Shown one piece after another: positions 33,627 through 43,187 of a stretch of 64,000 nt of DNA. The notes beneath the pieces are model-generated. The model searched no databases and was not told the origin of the DNA. It saw nothing but the letters and a program-made list of their open reading frames with translations. The translations under genes and the position numbers were made by a program. The stretch comes from Campanula takesimana. Taxonomy: Eukaryota; Streptophyta; Magnoliopsida; Asterales; Campanulaceae. The stretch's first letter is position 1, and each line of letters starts with the position of its first letter. The DNA is taken from NCBI GenBank assembly GCA_026119855.1, contig JAOWBW010000861.1, forward strand, positions 186,001 to 250,000, in the 5' to 3' direction.

Positions 33627-33984
33627 CTGAGCTACGGGGAAGAAGAAAGTGTAGTTTAGGCTCGGGTAAACATTGGGTGAATGCTCGGGTCAAAGGAGCA
33701 CGTATCTTAGAATCCTCTATTTTGAGATATTTGACCGGGCCGAAGTTGCCTACGTTCTCCTCACCACGAGGGAGGGGGTCTCACGTGATAAGAGGCTCAG
33801 GTCACCGTAGTTCGAATGGGTTTAGGATCTTAAGGGGGAAGGATTAGTACGACTGACGTCTTAACGAGAATCCATCCAAGGACTTGACTGGCTTCCTAGA
33901 ATTTAACGGGGATCTTTGCGGGGACCTAGGGGACTTTGCCTAGGGTCTCAACGGGGTCTTGAAGGATAACAAGAATCCTTCCAA

Positions 33985-34460
33985 AGACTTAACGGGACCT
34001 GATGGAGGTCTTGAAGGATAACATGGATCCTTCCAAAGACGTAACGGGGGTGACGGAGGTCTTGAAGGATAACATGGATCCTTCCAAAGACTTAACGGGG
34101 GTGACGGAGGTCTTAAAGGATAACATGGATCTTTCCAAAGACTTAACGGGGGTGACGGAGGTCTTGAAGGATAACATGGATCCTTCCAAAGACTTAACGG
34201 GGGTTGACGGAGGTCTTGAAGGATAACATGGATCCTTCCAAAGACTTAACGGGGTTGACGGAGGTCTTGAAGGATAACATGGATCCTTCCAAAGACTTAA
34301 AGGGGGTGACGGGGGTCTTGAAGGATAAAATGGATCCTTCCAAAGACTTAACGGGGGTTGACGGAGGTCTTGAAGGATAACATGGATCCTTCCAAAGACT
34401 TAACGGGGTTGACGGAGGTCTTGGAGGATAACATGGATCCTTCCAAAGACTTAACGGGGT
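33985..34460. repeat. 51-bp tandem array in the Tat-1 5' region
   Basis: About nine units of GACGGAGGTCTTGAAGGATA plus ACATGGATCCTTCCAAAGAC, spaced 51-52 bp. Open in several frames because 51 is divisible by three. It lies on the primer-site side of gag. Confidence 0.92.
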
Positions 34461-36080
34461 GACGCTGGTTAGCGACACAATGCAATGTATCAAAGACAGG
34501 AAGCAAAAACGGAGCAAGCTCATGCAACGCGCAATTAATTAACCATTCAAGTTCACTTAAAACGCATTTTTATTCCTAAATGGTTGGAAAAGATTTCTCT
34601 TCTTTTTCGCAACTAATCTAAATCCTAGATCAGTGGAGGCCATCACTACGCCTATAGACCCCTCGTTTTTCACCTGTCTTGCACGCTCCCATGGACGGAC
34701 TATCCCGGCAAGGGTCCTATAGGGCACGCGGCTTCCACCGACCAAAAGAAACGAACCTAAGGTCTAGTGAGTCGCATGGTTCCCAATGCGCGGGTCATCC
34801 TAATCATGATTAAGCCCCAGTCGGGATCAAGACTTTTTCTGAAGGTTACACCGCAGGCTACACCGATATTCCGACATGACCTCATTTTGAATGAGGCGTC
34901 TCAATCCTTGACCATGGACTTAAGGATGATTAAAGATAACTCGCACGTTAGGGCTTAACGACACAGTGTTACCCCATCCTTAGCATATGACCTTCGCTAA
35001 TTGTGGTCGTCATTAACACACGAGTTAAAGGCTGGTTAGGCCACACTTTCATTACATCAAGGATTCATAACTCGGGCGTTAACTTGGCCAAAATTAACTT
35101 TGGACACGTATTAAGGACGTGGTAACGTGGACTAGACCAAAAACCAACCATAGTCACGGTATTTGTGTGTTACGGACAAGTGTGGTTGACTCGGCTCGGA
35201 AAGAAAGGTGGAATGGACCCGTGCGCGCGTCGAAGGGAACAAGAGCGCCCAACGAGCTGCATCGTGGCATCCATCCCGGGTTTAAAGGGCATTTGGAAGG
35301 TGCAAGGTCAAGTGCGCGTCGTGTGAAGTCAAATCTATATTCCTTTTTGAGTCAAAAATAGAAATTTTCGGTCCGTTTTTCAATATGATGAGCAATGTAT
35401 GAGCAAGTATGAACAAGTATGATGAACAAGTATGGATTAAACAATTTATACACACAACAAATCAAGGAATATGAACAAACAAAGACCAAAACTTGTACAT
35501 GTACCAAGTTGTGCACAACAAAGAATTTTGAATCAAACATTTTGCAAAAGAACAATTTTTACATTGAAACCATTTGTACCAAGTAAGTTGTGCACAACAA
35601 GAAGACTCAAGAAATCTTTACAAAAAGGGTTATGCACAATGAGGCTTTAGAAACCATTTTTATTGACAAATGATCATGCATAACCAAGTTTTTAAAAAAA
35701 AAAAAAAATCATGTTTTGGCCAAAAGAATGAAGGTAATGTGCACAAGTAAGACTGTAAATTTGGAACATGGACAAACAGAAGCAGAGGGGCATCCAGAAT
35801 GTTGCAGCCCTGCACAAAATTGTTAATTTGCAACATTCTGATCCCCTACCCAAAGTAGCCGTACGGCTAAAGCAAGAGGGTGGAGATTTTTCTCAGTTTC
35901 TCCAACTTCTGATCATCATGATCCAGTTTATTGCATTTTCAGAACGTATGTACTCAAAACAATTCAAACAGAAACATCAAACACACACAAATATGCAAAA
36001 AGTCAACTAACGGGAACGGGAGTTTGACCCACACATAAATGTCCCCAAAGCTTCTAAAAAGAAGTTTGGAAACATTTAAT
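34461..36080 (-). other. Tat-1 5' leader
   Basis: Non-coding leader between the primer site and the 51-bp array. It contains the perfect palindrome TAGCCGTACGGCTA at 35866-35879 and an A run near 35693. No ORF could be supported. Confidence 0.5.
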
Positions 36081-36098
36081 TCCTCAGCAGAGTCGCCA
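36081..36098 (-). promoter_or_regulatory. Tat-1 primer-binding site
   Basis: The minus strand reads TGGCGACTCTGCTGAGGA one base after the LTR. This resembles the Arg-tRNA-type site described for Tat/Ogre elements. Confidence 0.7.
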
Positions 36099-36099
36099 C

Positions 36100-37794
36100 T
36101 GTAAGGTCCCCGCCCCGGGAAAAGGAAGTGTCATCGGGATGGTTCTCAAACACAAAGGCTCACATTTAACGGAGTCGCCACATTCGTTAATTATTTAACC
36201 CAACAAATGAAAAGGTTACGAGATTTGAATTCGGAGGTCAGGTTACACTTTGGGAAGAACATGGAAAAGTTCACCCAAAGTGCCTCGGTAAACCGAGTCT
36301 CCCTAGTTAGTTTTCAAAGTGTATGTGTGTGTGTGTATTTAACCGAAAAAGCTTCTGTCTGTTATCTTTATTTCAAAACTTAACTGAAAAAGGGGCTGAT
36401 TGATAAAAGTTATGGTGATCAGAGGGCAAAACAGACATTTTGCCCTCTGATGCCAAAGCAGCCGTACGGCTAGAAGGTGCATCCATGGGAATTCTACAGT
36501 TTGTTCAAAGACAGTTCAGTTCCAGGCAGAAACAGAGTATTCTGCTGAAACTGAACAGAACTGTCCTGATCTCAGTTTATTCCAAACAAGTTATGAAGCT
36601 CAAATCCATCATTCCTATGCTTGATGACCATCACTTAGTCCCCAAAACAAGTATTTGGGTGTGATCAAAAGCAATCATTGGAGAAAATTAAGAAAAAGGT
36701 GATAAACATGCCCTTGGGGCCAAAATGACCATTTGGTGATCAAAGATTGGAACCTTGTCACCAAAATGGCATTTTATGGGTTAATAACCTTTAAGGGACT
36801 AAAATATTGATATAAAGTTTGAATCTTTGTGACCCAAAATGGGACTTTTAGGCTAAATCAAAGGAGAGGATGATGAACACTAAAGTTTCATCACCTCTCA
36901 TGATCATCAGAGCCATTCTTTCAATTTAAGCAAAAAGACTTGAACTTTCACCACAATAGTGGATCCTCAAGTCCAACATAACCTTGGGACAACATATTTT
37001 GACATAAAGACTTTATCTTTATGACCCCAAAGGGGGATTTGAAGCTAGATCAAGTGTTGGGTGATAAAGATGGAAACTTTATCATCCAAATGATCATCAT
37101 AGCTTAAAAGTGAACAAGATAAACAACAAGAACATCATTTATAACAAGAATGTTAATGAACAATCAACAAGCTATGATCAAGCTAGGTTTGAACCTCTTC
37201 CACACAAAGTGTGGAGGGCACCTTTGATCATCTCATAGCTTGGACTAAGAAATGTAAATAGTAATAGATATATATGTATATTGCTTGAAGGGACAAGACT
37301 TGCAAGAATTTAAAGGATGCTTGAGGTGGACAAGACTTGCAAAATGTAAAGATTAACAATAAATAGCAAGATAAAAGATAAAATAGAGTTCTTAGATGAA
37401 AAGAAGGGAGGGGGAGAAGGTGGCTTTACCTATCTTGGTTTAGGCCAATCTTCCTTTCTCTCTTTCACTCTTTGTTCACTCTTAACTCACACTATCTGAG
37501 GTGAATCCGGCAGAGTAACCTTAATTCTAATGTTTCTCCCCCTGAAATGATCAGCAAGGGGTTCTATTTATAGGGACTGAGGGTGCCCAAACCATCCGTA
37601 CGGCTTAACCCCTCAAGTACCCAAACCATCCGTACGGCTCAGCTTGGCGAGCTTCTGGATTTTTCCAATTTTTATACCAGAGTAGTCCTGGAATTTACAG
37701 TTTATCCTAGGGAGGTCCTGGCCTATTAGCTTATACCTGAAATGGTGCTAAGGCTACCTCTAAGTTTGGTCAATTTCAGATTGGGGTACTTACA
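36100..37794 (-). repeat. Tat-1 5' LTR
   Basis: Same length as the partner LTR. Keeps AGCCGTACGGCT (36460-36471) and two ATCCGTACGG copies (from 37595 and 37628). Confidence 0.94.
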
Positions 37795-37799
37795 CTACC

Positions 37800-38029
37800 G
37801 CGCAACTTAACCTACCGCATTGTTTCAATCAAAAACAACTCTAACTCATTTGTATCGAAAACTTCTGCTGTGCATATTACTCTTGAACTAGTGGTTTTTA
37901 AGTGACCGTAAAATTTATTGAGTAATCATAAGGTTGACTTTTGAAAAATGGTTGAAATTTTAAATAGGCTATTCACCCCCCCCCCCTCTAGCCTCTTTTC
38001 ATACCCTTGTTGTGTCTTTGGGACCAACA
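37800..38029 (+). repeat. SIRE-1 3' LTR, right part
   Basis: Resumes at GCGCAACTTAACC after the second CTACC (37795-37799) and ends GGGACCAACA, followed by the GGATG target duplication. Left plus right parts add to 1621 bp against 1623 bp for the 5' LTR. Confidence 0.95.
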
Positions 38030-38034
38030 GGATG

Positions 38035-38534
38035 CCATGAGAGGCGAGAAGAGAACGAAGCCCAAGATATTCTCCACCATTGCAACTATAGATTATTTTG
38101 ATGGGACGGTGGATGTGTTTTTCTACAAGAGGTTTGAAGTGAGTAAAGATCGAGAGGGCATCATTTTTGTGTTTGAGTGGGTAAAACCATATGTACTTAG
38201 AAAAGTGATCAACAAAAATGATGTAGTACTTGAAACCATCAGGAGAGAGAAGAGGAGAAGTCTACACGTCACTATATAAAACATCAAGAGGACCAAAAGA
38301 TTTTATTGAATTATCATAAAATGGAAGTTTGTGACTCTTATTACAGGCACAAGAGTTACAATGAAAATCTCTGAAATTGGGAATATCTAACTGAAAGCTA
38401 TGACTGATATGATGTAAAATAGAGGCTGGCGGGTGGCCTAATTTATGATGCCAATTTGAAGTAGACGACACTGAAGCAGAATGAACAGCAGAGCGAACTG
38501 GAAGCCATTCATAAACGCCGGAGTTAGGTTGACC
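38035..38534 (-). pseudogene. pol: Copia-1 gag-pre-integrase and integrase, N-terminal part
   Basis: The minus frame gives NWHHKLGHPPASILHHI and CNSCACNKSHKLPFYD (zinc-binding region), then a stop at ~38262. In a shifted frame follows sequence of the YYIIFVDHFSKYIWFYPL type, the integrase core. It is cut at 38034 by SIRE-1; the rest is at 12160-12556. Confidence 0.82.
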
Positions 38535-39461
38535 TTAGAGGAGTATTTTCCCAGACTGATTTTCCTTTACACAAAACGAATTAGATGAGAAAGTGATAGT
38601 GGCATTATTATCAAGACAGAATTTAGAAATTGAGATGATATTGCGAGAGAGGGAAGGAACATGAAGTACATGATTTAATTTGAAAGTAGTGCAAGGAGTT
38701 AAGAGAGAAGTAGAACCAGTATGAGCAATGGGAAGACCTGATCCGTCACCAATGAATAGTTCCTCGGTACCATTGTATGGACTGTGGAGAGAGAGATTGG
38801 AGAAATCGTTAGTGGCATGGTGAGTAGCCCCACTGTCAAGTAGCCAGGATGGTGGAGCAGGCTGGGAGTGGCTGGCAGATGCGGCATAGAGGGAAGGGTT
38901 CTGTCTCGGGTTGGTATTTGCTCGGTTGGGTTGTTGTTGGGGCTGATGTCCTCGGTAATTGGTGTTGTTGTTGTTGAAGCGGGATGGTGGTGTGGGTATG
39001 GTCACATTAGGGAAGAGGGTGCGGAAGATAGAGCAATTGGACAGGAAGTGGCCCGGTTGACGACACCACTGACAAATCCCACGATAAGGTTGACAGGTAG
39101 AATAAGGGTTAGGGTTGGAGGAATTGGTATTGGGGCGATGGGAGTTAGTGTTGGTGGTGTTGTTGAAGGACCGGCTGGAGTTGTTATTGGGGTTTGTGGT
39201 AGAGGGTTTGTGTGTGTAATTGACGGAAGCGGGAAAAGGAGAGGCTGTACGAGATCGTTGTTTGAGAAATAATTCCCGGTTGATGAGTTTTTCATGCAAT
39301 TCGTCGAATGTGATGGGGGTTTCTCGGTTCTGAACTGCGTGAATTACACTTTCAAAATCGGAGTCGTTGAGTTGCTCCAAGATGCGGTCGACAAGATCAT
39401 TGGGATCGATTGGTTTTCCAAGAGAGGTTAATTGGTCTGAACAAGATTTTATATCATGCAT
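38535..39461 (-). pseudogene. gag-pol: Copia-1 gag C-terminus and protease
   Basis: MHDIKSCSDQLTSLGKPI opens the recognisable second half of a Copia gag. Then a CCHC zinc knuckle, CQWCRQPGHFLSNC, an Asn/Gln-rich linker, and the aspartic protease motif WLLDSGATHHATND. Ends at a stop at 38535-38537, after which the integrase frame resumes. Confidence 0.88.
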
Positions 39462-40000
39462 GTATTCAGTGATGGTGCGATTTCCCTTGGTGATATTGCG
39501 AAGATGATCTTTGATTTGTTTGAAGTGGCTTTTGGAAGGGTTGGCATAAATCTTGGTTAGGGTTTTCCATGCATCTAGGGTTGTCGAGCTTTGGCAGATA
39601 AGAGGGACAAGGTCTGGGGAGAGAGTGTCGGCTAAAGCACCAAGGATGAGTTTATCCTGTCGAAACCATGTTTGATAGGCGGGGTTGGCGGTGGTAACAG
39701 TCTGGGCAGGAATAGCTTCAGAGGTGTGGTGGCGGGTTTTGCTTCAATGGTGGTGGTGATTTTTTTTCCGGGGCAAGATGACTCCCGTCGATGAATTTGT
39801 GGAGGTCGTACCCGATTAGGGTTGCCTCAATTTGGGTCTTCCATGCGATAAAATTTGTGGATGTTAGTTTAAGTATGTGTATAAGGGACACAACTATTGG
39901 GGGATTGTGGGGGTCGGCTGTATTAGGGATGTAGCAACTTCGGTTGCCATGGCCGGAGAAGGAGGCTGGAAAAAAATCAGTTAGGACGAAGGATGGATCG
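39462..40000 (-). pseudogene. gag: Copia-1 gag, N-terminal part
   Basis: The minus frame carries LTSTNFIAWKTQIEATLIGY and DLHKFIDGSHLAP, the start of a Copia gag. A frameshift near 39720 moves the reading to another frame that continues AYQTWFRQDKLILGALADTL-like sequence into the next ORF. Confidence 0.75.
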
Positions 40001-40004
40001 CCTA

Positions 40005-40014
40005 GCTGATACCA
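40005..40014 (-). promoter_or_regulatory. Copia-1 primer-binding site
   Basis: The minus strand reads TGGTATCAGC immediately after the LTR, the Met-tRNA-type site. Confidence 0.85.
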
Positions 40015-40198
40015 TATCAGAAATATAAAAGAGATCTCAATTTTATTGATTAACTTGTGAAGAAGATATATACTATAGGTATTCTTGGAGAGCAAGATAT
40101 AAAGTCCTAACTATTATGGAATCCCTAATACAAAAGGAAACAAGATATGTAGTCAAAAATAAAGAACTAACTAGGAGTCTTCTAGAGAATCTCTAACA
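40015..40198 (-). repeat. Copia-1 5' LTR
   Basis: 184 bp, matching 10001-10184 with about four differences. Flanked by AACTC (40199-40203). Confidence 0.93.
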
Positions 40199-40382
40199 AA
40201 CTCAACCTTGACTTGTTTTCATGTTTGGAAATTGAAGAAAAAGGAAAAAGGAAAATACTTTCTTTACAGCTATTGAAGGTATATGTTTTTGTGAAAATCT
40301 TAGCTTTTATAATCCATTATCATTAATTATGTGATTGATTATAATTATTTTGCTTTTATTTGATTTACAAAAAAAATGTGAG

Positions 40383-41225
40383 CTTGCAGAATAGTTCGTG
40401 AAGTTTGAAATTGTACTGAAACCGTGAGCTGTGCGAAGTGATCCAAAGCTTTCTTGATCGGTCTGACATGATTCAGATTCAGAAGTGATGGCTTTGAAGA
40501 TAATCTCAACATTTCCTGCAATTTGCTTCATGATATTTTTTTCCCGATTATAAGCAGGGGCGGACCCGGACCCAAACCCAAAATCAAGGTGGTTCACAAA
40601 TTACATTAGACAAAAGCTTCAAAAAGTAATTGTTTTCTACATAACAACCTACATCGATTCCAAGAAAGATAAAAACATACTAAATTTGTCCCTTACACGT
40701 TTTCATACTATGAAAACGTGTAATTAAAAGTCCTAATATGAACCCTAAATCATATCAAAAACCTATTAGGACTTTTAATTACACGTTTTCATAGTATGAA
40801 AACCCTAAATCATATCAAAAACCCTAAATTGAAAACCCTAAATTAAAAATCTAAACCAGTCAACAATAAAACCCTAAAGTGAAATCCAAAAAATTGAAAC
40901 TTACAAGAAACTAGAAAGCTGGAGTGGAGCGTGGAGGTGGACAATGCGTGGGGACGGAGTCGGCGGATCTCTTTTCCGTGCGTAGGCTCTTTTTCTTTTT
41001 TTCTTCTCTGTCTCGATAGCTTTTGTTATTCTTTCTAGTTGGCGTATTTTTTTACTGTGTTTTGAAATTTCGGTTTACAAAAGGGGGTGGGCATAGCTGG
41101 GGATGGGGGTGCCCTTATGAATAAAACTATTTTATTTTTTTTACTTGTGACATGAAAATAGGGGGATTCACCGCCACACCCTACGGCAAGCTTGTGTCCG
41201 CCCCCTGATTATAAGTCACCAACTT
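40383..41225 (-). pseudogene. Putative host exon split by a hAT element
   Basis: Minus strand: acceptor TTTTGTTCTGGCAG at 41226-41239, then codons KLVTYN, then the hAT insertion, then on the far side REKNIMKQIAGNVEIIFKAI and SESESCQTDQESFGSLRTAH, open to about 40310. The frame is kept across the 8-bp target duplication. Protein-like composition suggests a real exon. I do not recognise the family, and it is not the exon at 3894 (opposite strand). Confidence 0.35.
40555..41207. mobile_element. Non-autonomous hAT element (653 bp)
   Basis: Termini CAGGGGCGGACCC and, inverted, CAGGGGGCGGACAC are classic plant hAT ends. The perfect 8-bp duplication ATTATAAG (40547-40554 and 41208-41215) fits hAT. 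No transposase. The interior has a foldback around TACACGTTTTCATACTATGA (40695-40802). Confidence 0.93.
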
Positions 41226-41298
41226 CTGCCAGAACAAAAGGAGAACAGAGGGAGGGAAACAAATTATTGGTACAAAGGTTGGTTTGTTTGTTTGTTTG

Positions 41299-41330
<32 letters not shown>

Positions 41331-41651
41331 ACTTGTAAAGCTATGTTGAACATCTTCTGCATTGGATCTTTGACATAAATTTGTTGATTTATACCGGATG
41401 AAAAATTGCCTTTCAAATCTCGACAAAGAGTAGTAGGGATTTTATCTATAGAAAGTCTTACACGCAGGCGGTAGCGTTCCAGACTGTTGTCTCCATCTAG
41501 AGTTATACTCCATCTGTCCTATTTTAAATTGCACAAAGCCGTCTTTGCACGAAAATTAAGGAAAAAATAGAAAATGTGATGTGTTGTGAGTGTAGATAGA
41601 TTGGTAGGAGAGAAAAAGTGAGATAGGGAATAGTTAGTGGGTTAGTTGATG

Positions 41652-42225
41652 CGGGAATATAGGGCCGCTTAGCAAGAGCCTTTCGGCCTGATCTTAGGCC
41701 CTTACTCACGGTAATACCACTTAAGGGTGGATAGGCCGTCCACCCAGTACCTGCTCATCACTCCTCAAGGCCAAGGACGGGGTTGAACCGTCATTCCAGT
41801 GTATAAAGAAGACCTCACCGTTTAAGAAGTAACCATAGAGCAGCCAACACAGAAGAAAGAGGTTTAATGCCCAAAGCGTCCTCCTTCCAAGACTTCTTCG
41901 TTTAGTGGAGCTAGTTCCCCAATATTCAATGCAAGCCAGCCGGATTTGATTTATCGTCGTGATCCACAGATTCCGTCCCATGTAGCTAGGTTAAGAAAAA
42001 ACCTTTTGAAAGGAAGAATTCAAAAAGAGCCTAAAATTGGCCGAGACCTGCGCGACCGAGCGACTGCCAGAATCGAACTGGGCGGCATAGGAGGCTCGGT
42101 AAGTTTGCGGGAAAGAATTTTGGTATTCCAAATCGGTCAATCAAGATGATCCTCCGCTATTCCCATTTCCGTTCACGAACAAGCAAGTCTTGACCGGGAA
42201 ATTCACAAAGGATAAATCTGTGAAT
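41652..42225. other. GC-richer insert, possibly organelle-derived
   Basis: Differs sharply in composition from the AT-rich surroundings and has protein-like open frames on both strands (minus: TLWALNLFLLCWLLYGYFLN; plus: RDPQIPSHVARLRKNLLKGR). The look is that of plastid or mitochondrial spacer DNA moved to the nucleus. I cannot name the source region, so this is only a suggestion. Confidence 0.3.
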
Positions 42226-42270
42226 GGGGGATGAAGAAGCTATTGAAAATTCTTTTTGATTTGCAATTTA

Positions 42271-42793
42271 CTCCCTCCGTCCTAGTTCACTTGAGACTTA
42301 TTCCGTTTCGGTCCGTCTCAGCTCACTTGAGACTCACCAAATTGGCTACCTTTTTAAAATTTTATATTCAACCTACCCTACCACTCATTTTCTCTCTTCA
42401 TTTTCCACAACTCAATTTATTCAACCAACACTACTATTTACCTCACTCATTCTCTCTCTTCATTTTTTACCATATACTCCCTCCGTCCCAGAAAGATAGT
42501 CCACCTTATTTCGTTGTTACTACGAGGGAACTTTGAGCAGTTATAAATGCTACTTATAATTATGTTAATGTGAATCTAAAAATTGATATTAATAGTATTT
42601 ATACTGGTGTATCAAGAACAATTTCAAAATTTTCATTAGAATAATTAAAAGTAGCCTTAATTATTACTCAAAGTTCCTTCGTAAAACCCATGAAAATAGG
42701 GGGCTATCATTCTGGGACAGAGGGACTATAAATTATTTTTCCTTAATTCTTGTGCTCACTTCTTGAGTCTCAAGTGAGATGGGACGGAATGAG
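42271..42793. mobile_element. Stowaway MITE (split)
   Basis: CTCCCTCCGTCCTAGTTCAC at the left and the complement ending GGGACGGAATGAG at the right, TA on both sides. Interrupted by 42477-42726. A truncated relative is at 4413-4592. Confidence 0.88.
42477..42726. mobile_element. Stowaway MITE nested in another (250 bp)
   Basis: CTCCCTCCGTCCCAGAAAGA to GGGACAGAGGGAC, with TA duplications. Same family as 1590-1840. Confidence 0.9.
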
Positions 42794-42847
42794 TATATGG
42801 GACAACCAAAATGACAAATTTTGCAATTTGAAATAGAACAGAGGGTG

Positions 42848-43178
42848 TATTAATTTAATCTTTATGTTGATATTATCCAAGCATGTAAACGGTTGAGATT
42901 ATAGTGGCACAGAGAGGCGCACAGTGTGGCATAGGAGATCTGGACATATTTTGAAGAGTTACACAAATCAACTCTGGTCTCTCATTGAATACTGATTCTG
43001 ATTCCTAAGTTATTTTCTTATCATTATCCTTTGCATGTGCCTTGTTTCCCTTTCACTCTTTTATTCTTTGCATGTGCTCATTTCCCTTTCACCCTTTTAT
43101 TCTTTTAATCAGCTGAACAGAAAATTAGTCTCTCTTTATCCCTTTAGTTTGAATAATTTAAGTTATTTTCAATTATCA
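42848..43178. other. Intergenic sequence
   Basis: AT-rich, with a short duplicated CTTTGCATGTGC/TTTCCCTTTCAC segment near 43030-43095. No gene seen. Confidence 0.4.
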
Positions 43179-43187
43179 TAATAAAAA

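Larger units (their letters stand above)
25821..37794 (-). mobile_element. Tat-1: pol-less Tat-like Gypsy element
   Basis: Two 1695-bp LTRs (25821-27515 and 36100-37794) start TGTAAG and end CTTACA on either strand, with duplication CTACC. Orientation is minus: a gag zinc-finger ORF is on that strand, and at the right LTR the minus strand reads TGGCGACTCTGCTGAGGA, an Arg-tRNA-type primer site as reported for Tat/Ogre elements. The left LTR is preceded by a purine-rich GAGGGGCTC. No protease, RT or integrase was found in ~8.6 kb of internal sequence, so it must borrow enzymes. It has three tandem arrays. The LTRs differ at ~15 positions by eye (<1%), so insertion is recent. Confidence 0.88.
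12557..38029 (+). mobile_element. SIRE-1: Sirevirus-like Copia retrotransposon
   Basis: LTRs of ~1.62 kb start TGTTGGGTATG and end GGGACCAACA, flanked by GGATG duplications. Order: LTR, Met-tRNA-type primer site, gag with two zinc knuckles, protease-integrase-RT-RNase H, an extra downstream ORF, polypurine tract, LTR. Long LTRs, a coiled-coil gag and an extra 3' ORF are typical of the SIRE/Maximus (Sirevirus) lineage. Tat-1 interrupts the 3' LTR at 25821-37794. The two LTRs show ~35 differences by eye. Coding frames are open except for isolated stops and a few frameshifts. Confidence 0.93.
10001..40198 (-). mobile_element. Copia-1: complete but interrupted Copia retrotransposon
   Basis: Two 184-bp LTRs (10001-10184 and 40015-40198) are flanked by the 5-bp duplication AACTC (9996-10000 and 40199-40203). 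Gag and protease lie at the right end and reverse transcriptase/RNase H at the left, so transcription runs on the minus strand. Its own sequence is ~4.7 kb, normal for a short-LTR Copia. The rest of the span is SIRE-1, inserted within the integrase region with duplication GGATG (12552-12556 and 38030-38034). The two LTRs differ at about four positions seen by eye. All ORFs are broken. Confidence 0.95.
41508..42847. mobile_element. Stowaway MITE carrying a foreign insert and nested MITEs
   Basis: The outer termini CTCCATCTGTCCTATTTTAA and the complement of GAAATAGAACAGAGGGTG pair and are flanked by TA (41506-41507, 42848-42849). Inside are an organelle-like block (41652-42225) and a second Stowaway (42271-42793), itself split by a third (42477-42726). 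Confidence 0.75.

Noticed and set aside
34002..34523. Repeat ORFs on both strands (SLEGSMLSFKTSVTP, NMDPSKDLTGV)
   Set aside because: By-product of the 51-bp array; open in both directions.
38007..38279. Plus-strand 90-codon ORF after the SIRE-1 LTR
   Set aside because: Antisense shadow of the Copia-1 integrase.
41745..41800. tRNA-like T-loop (GGGGTTGAACC) in the GC-rich insert
   Set aside because: No acceptor stem or anticodon arm could be paired around it.
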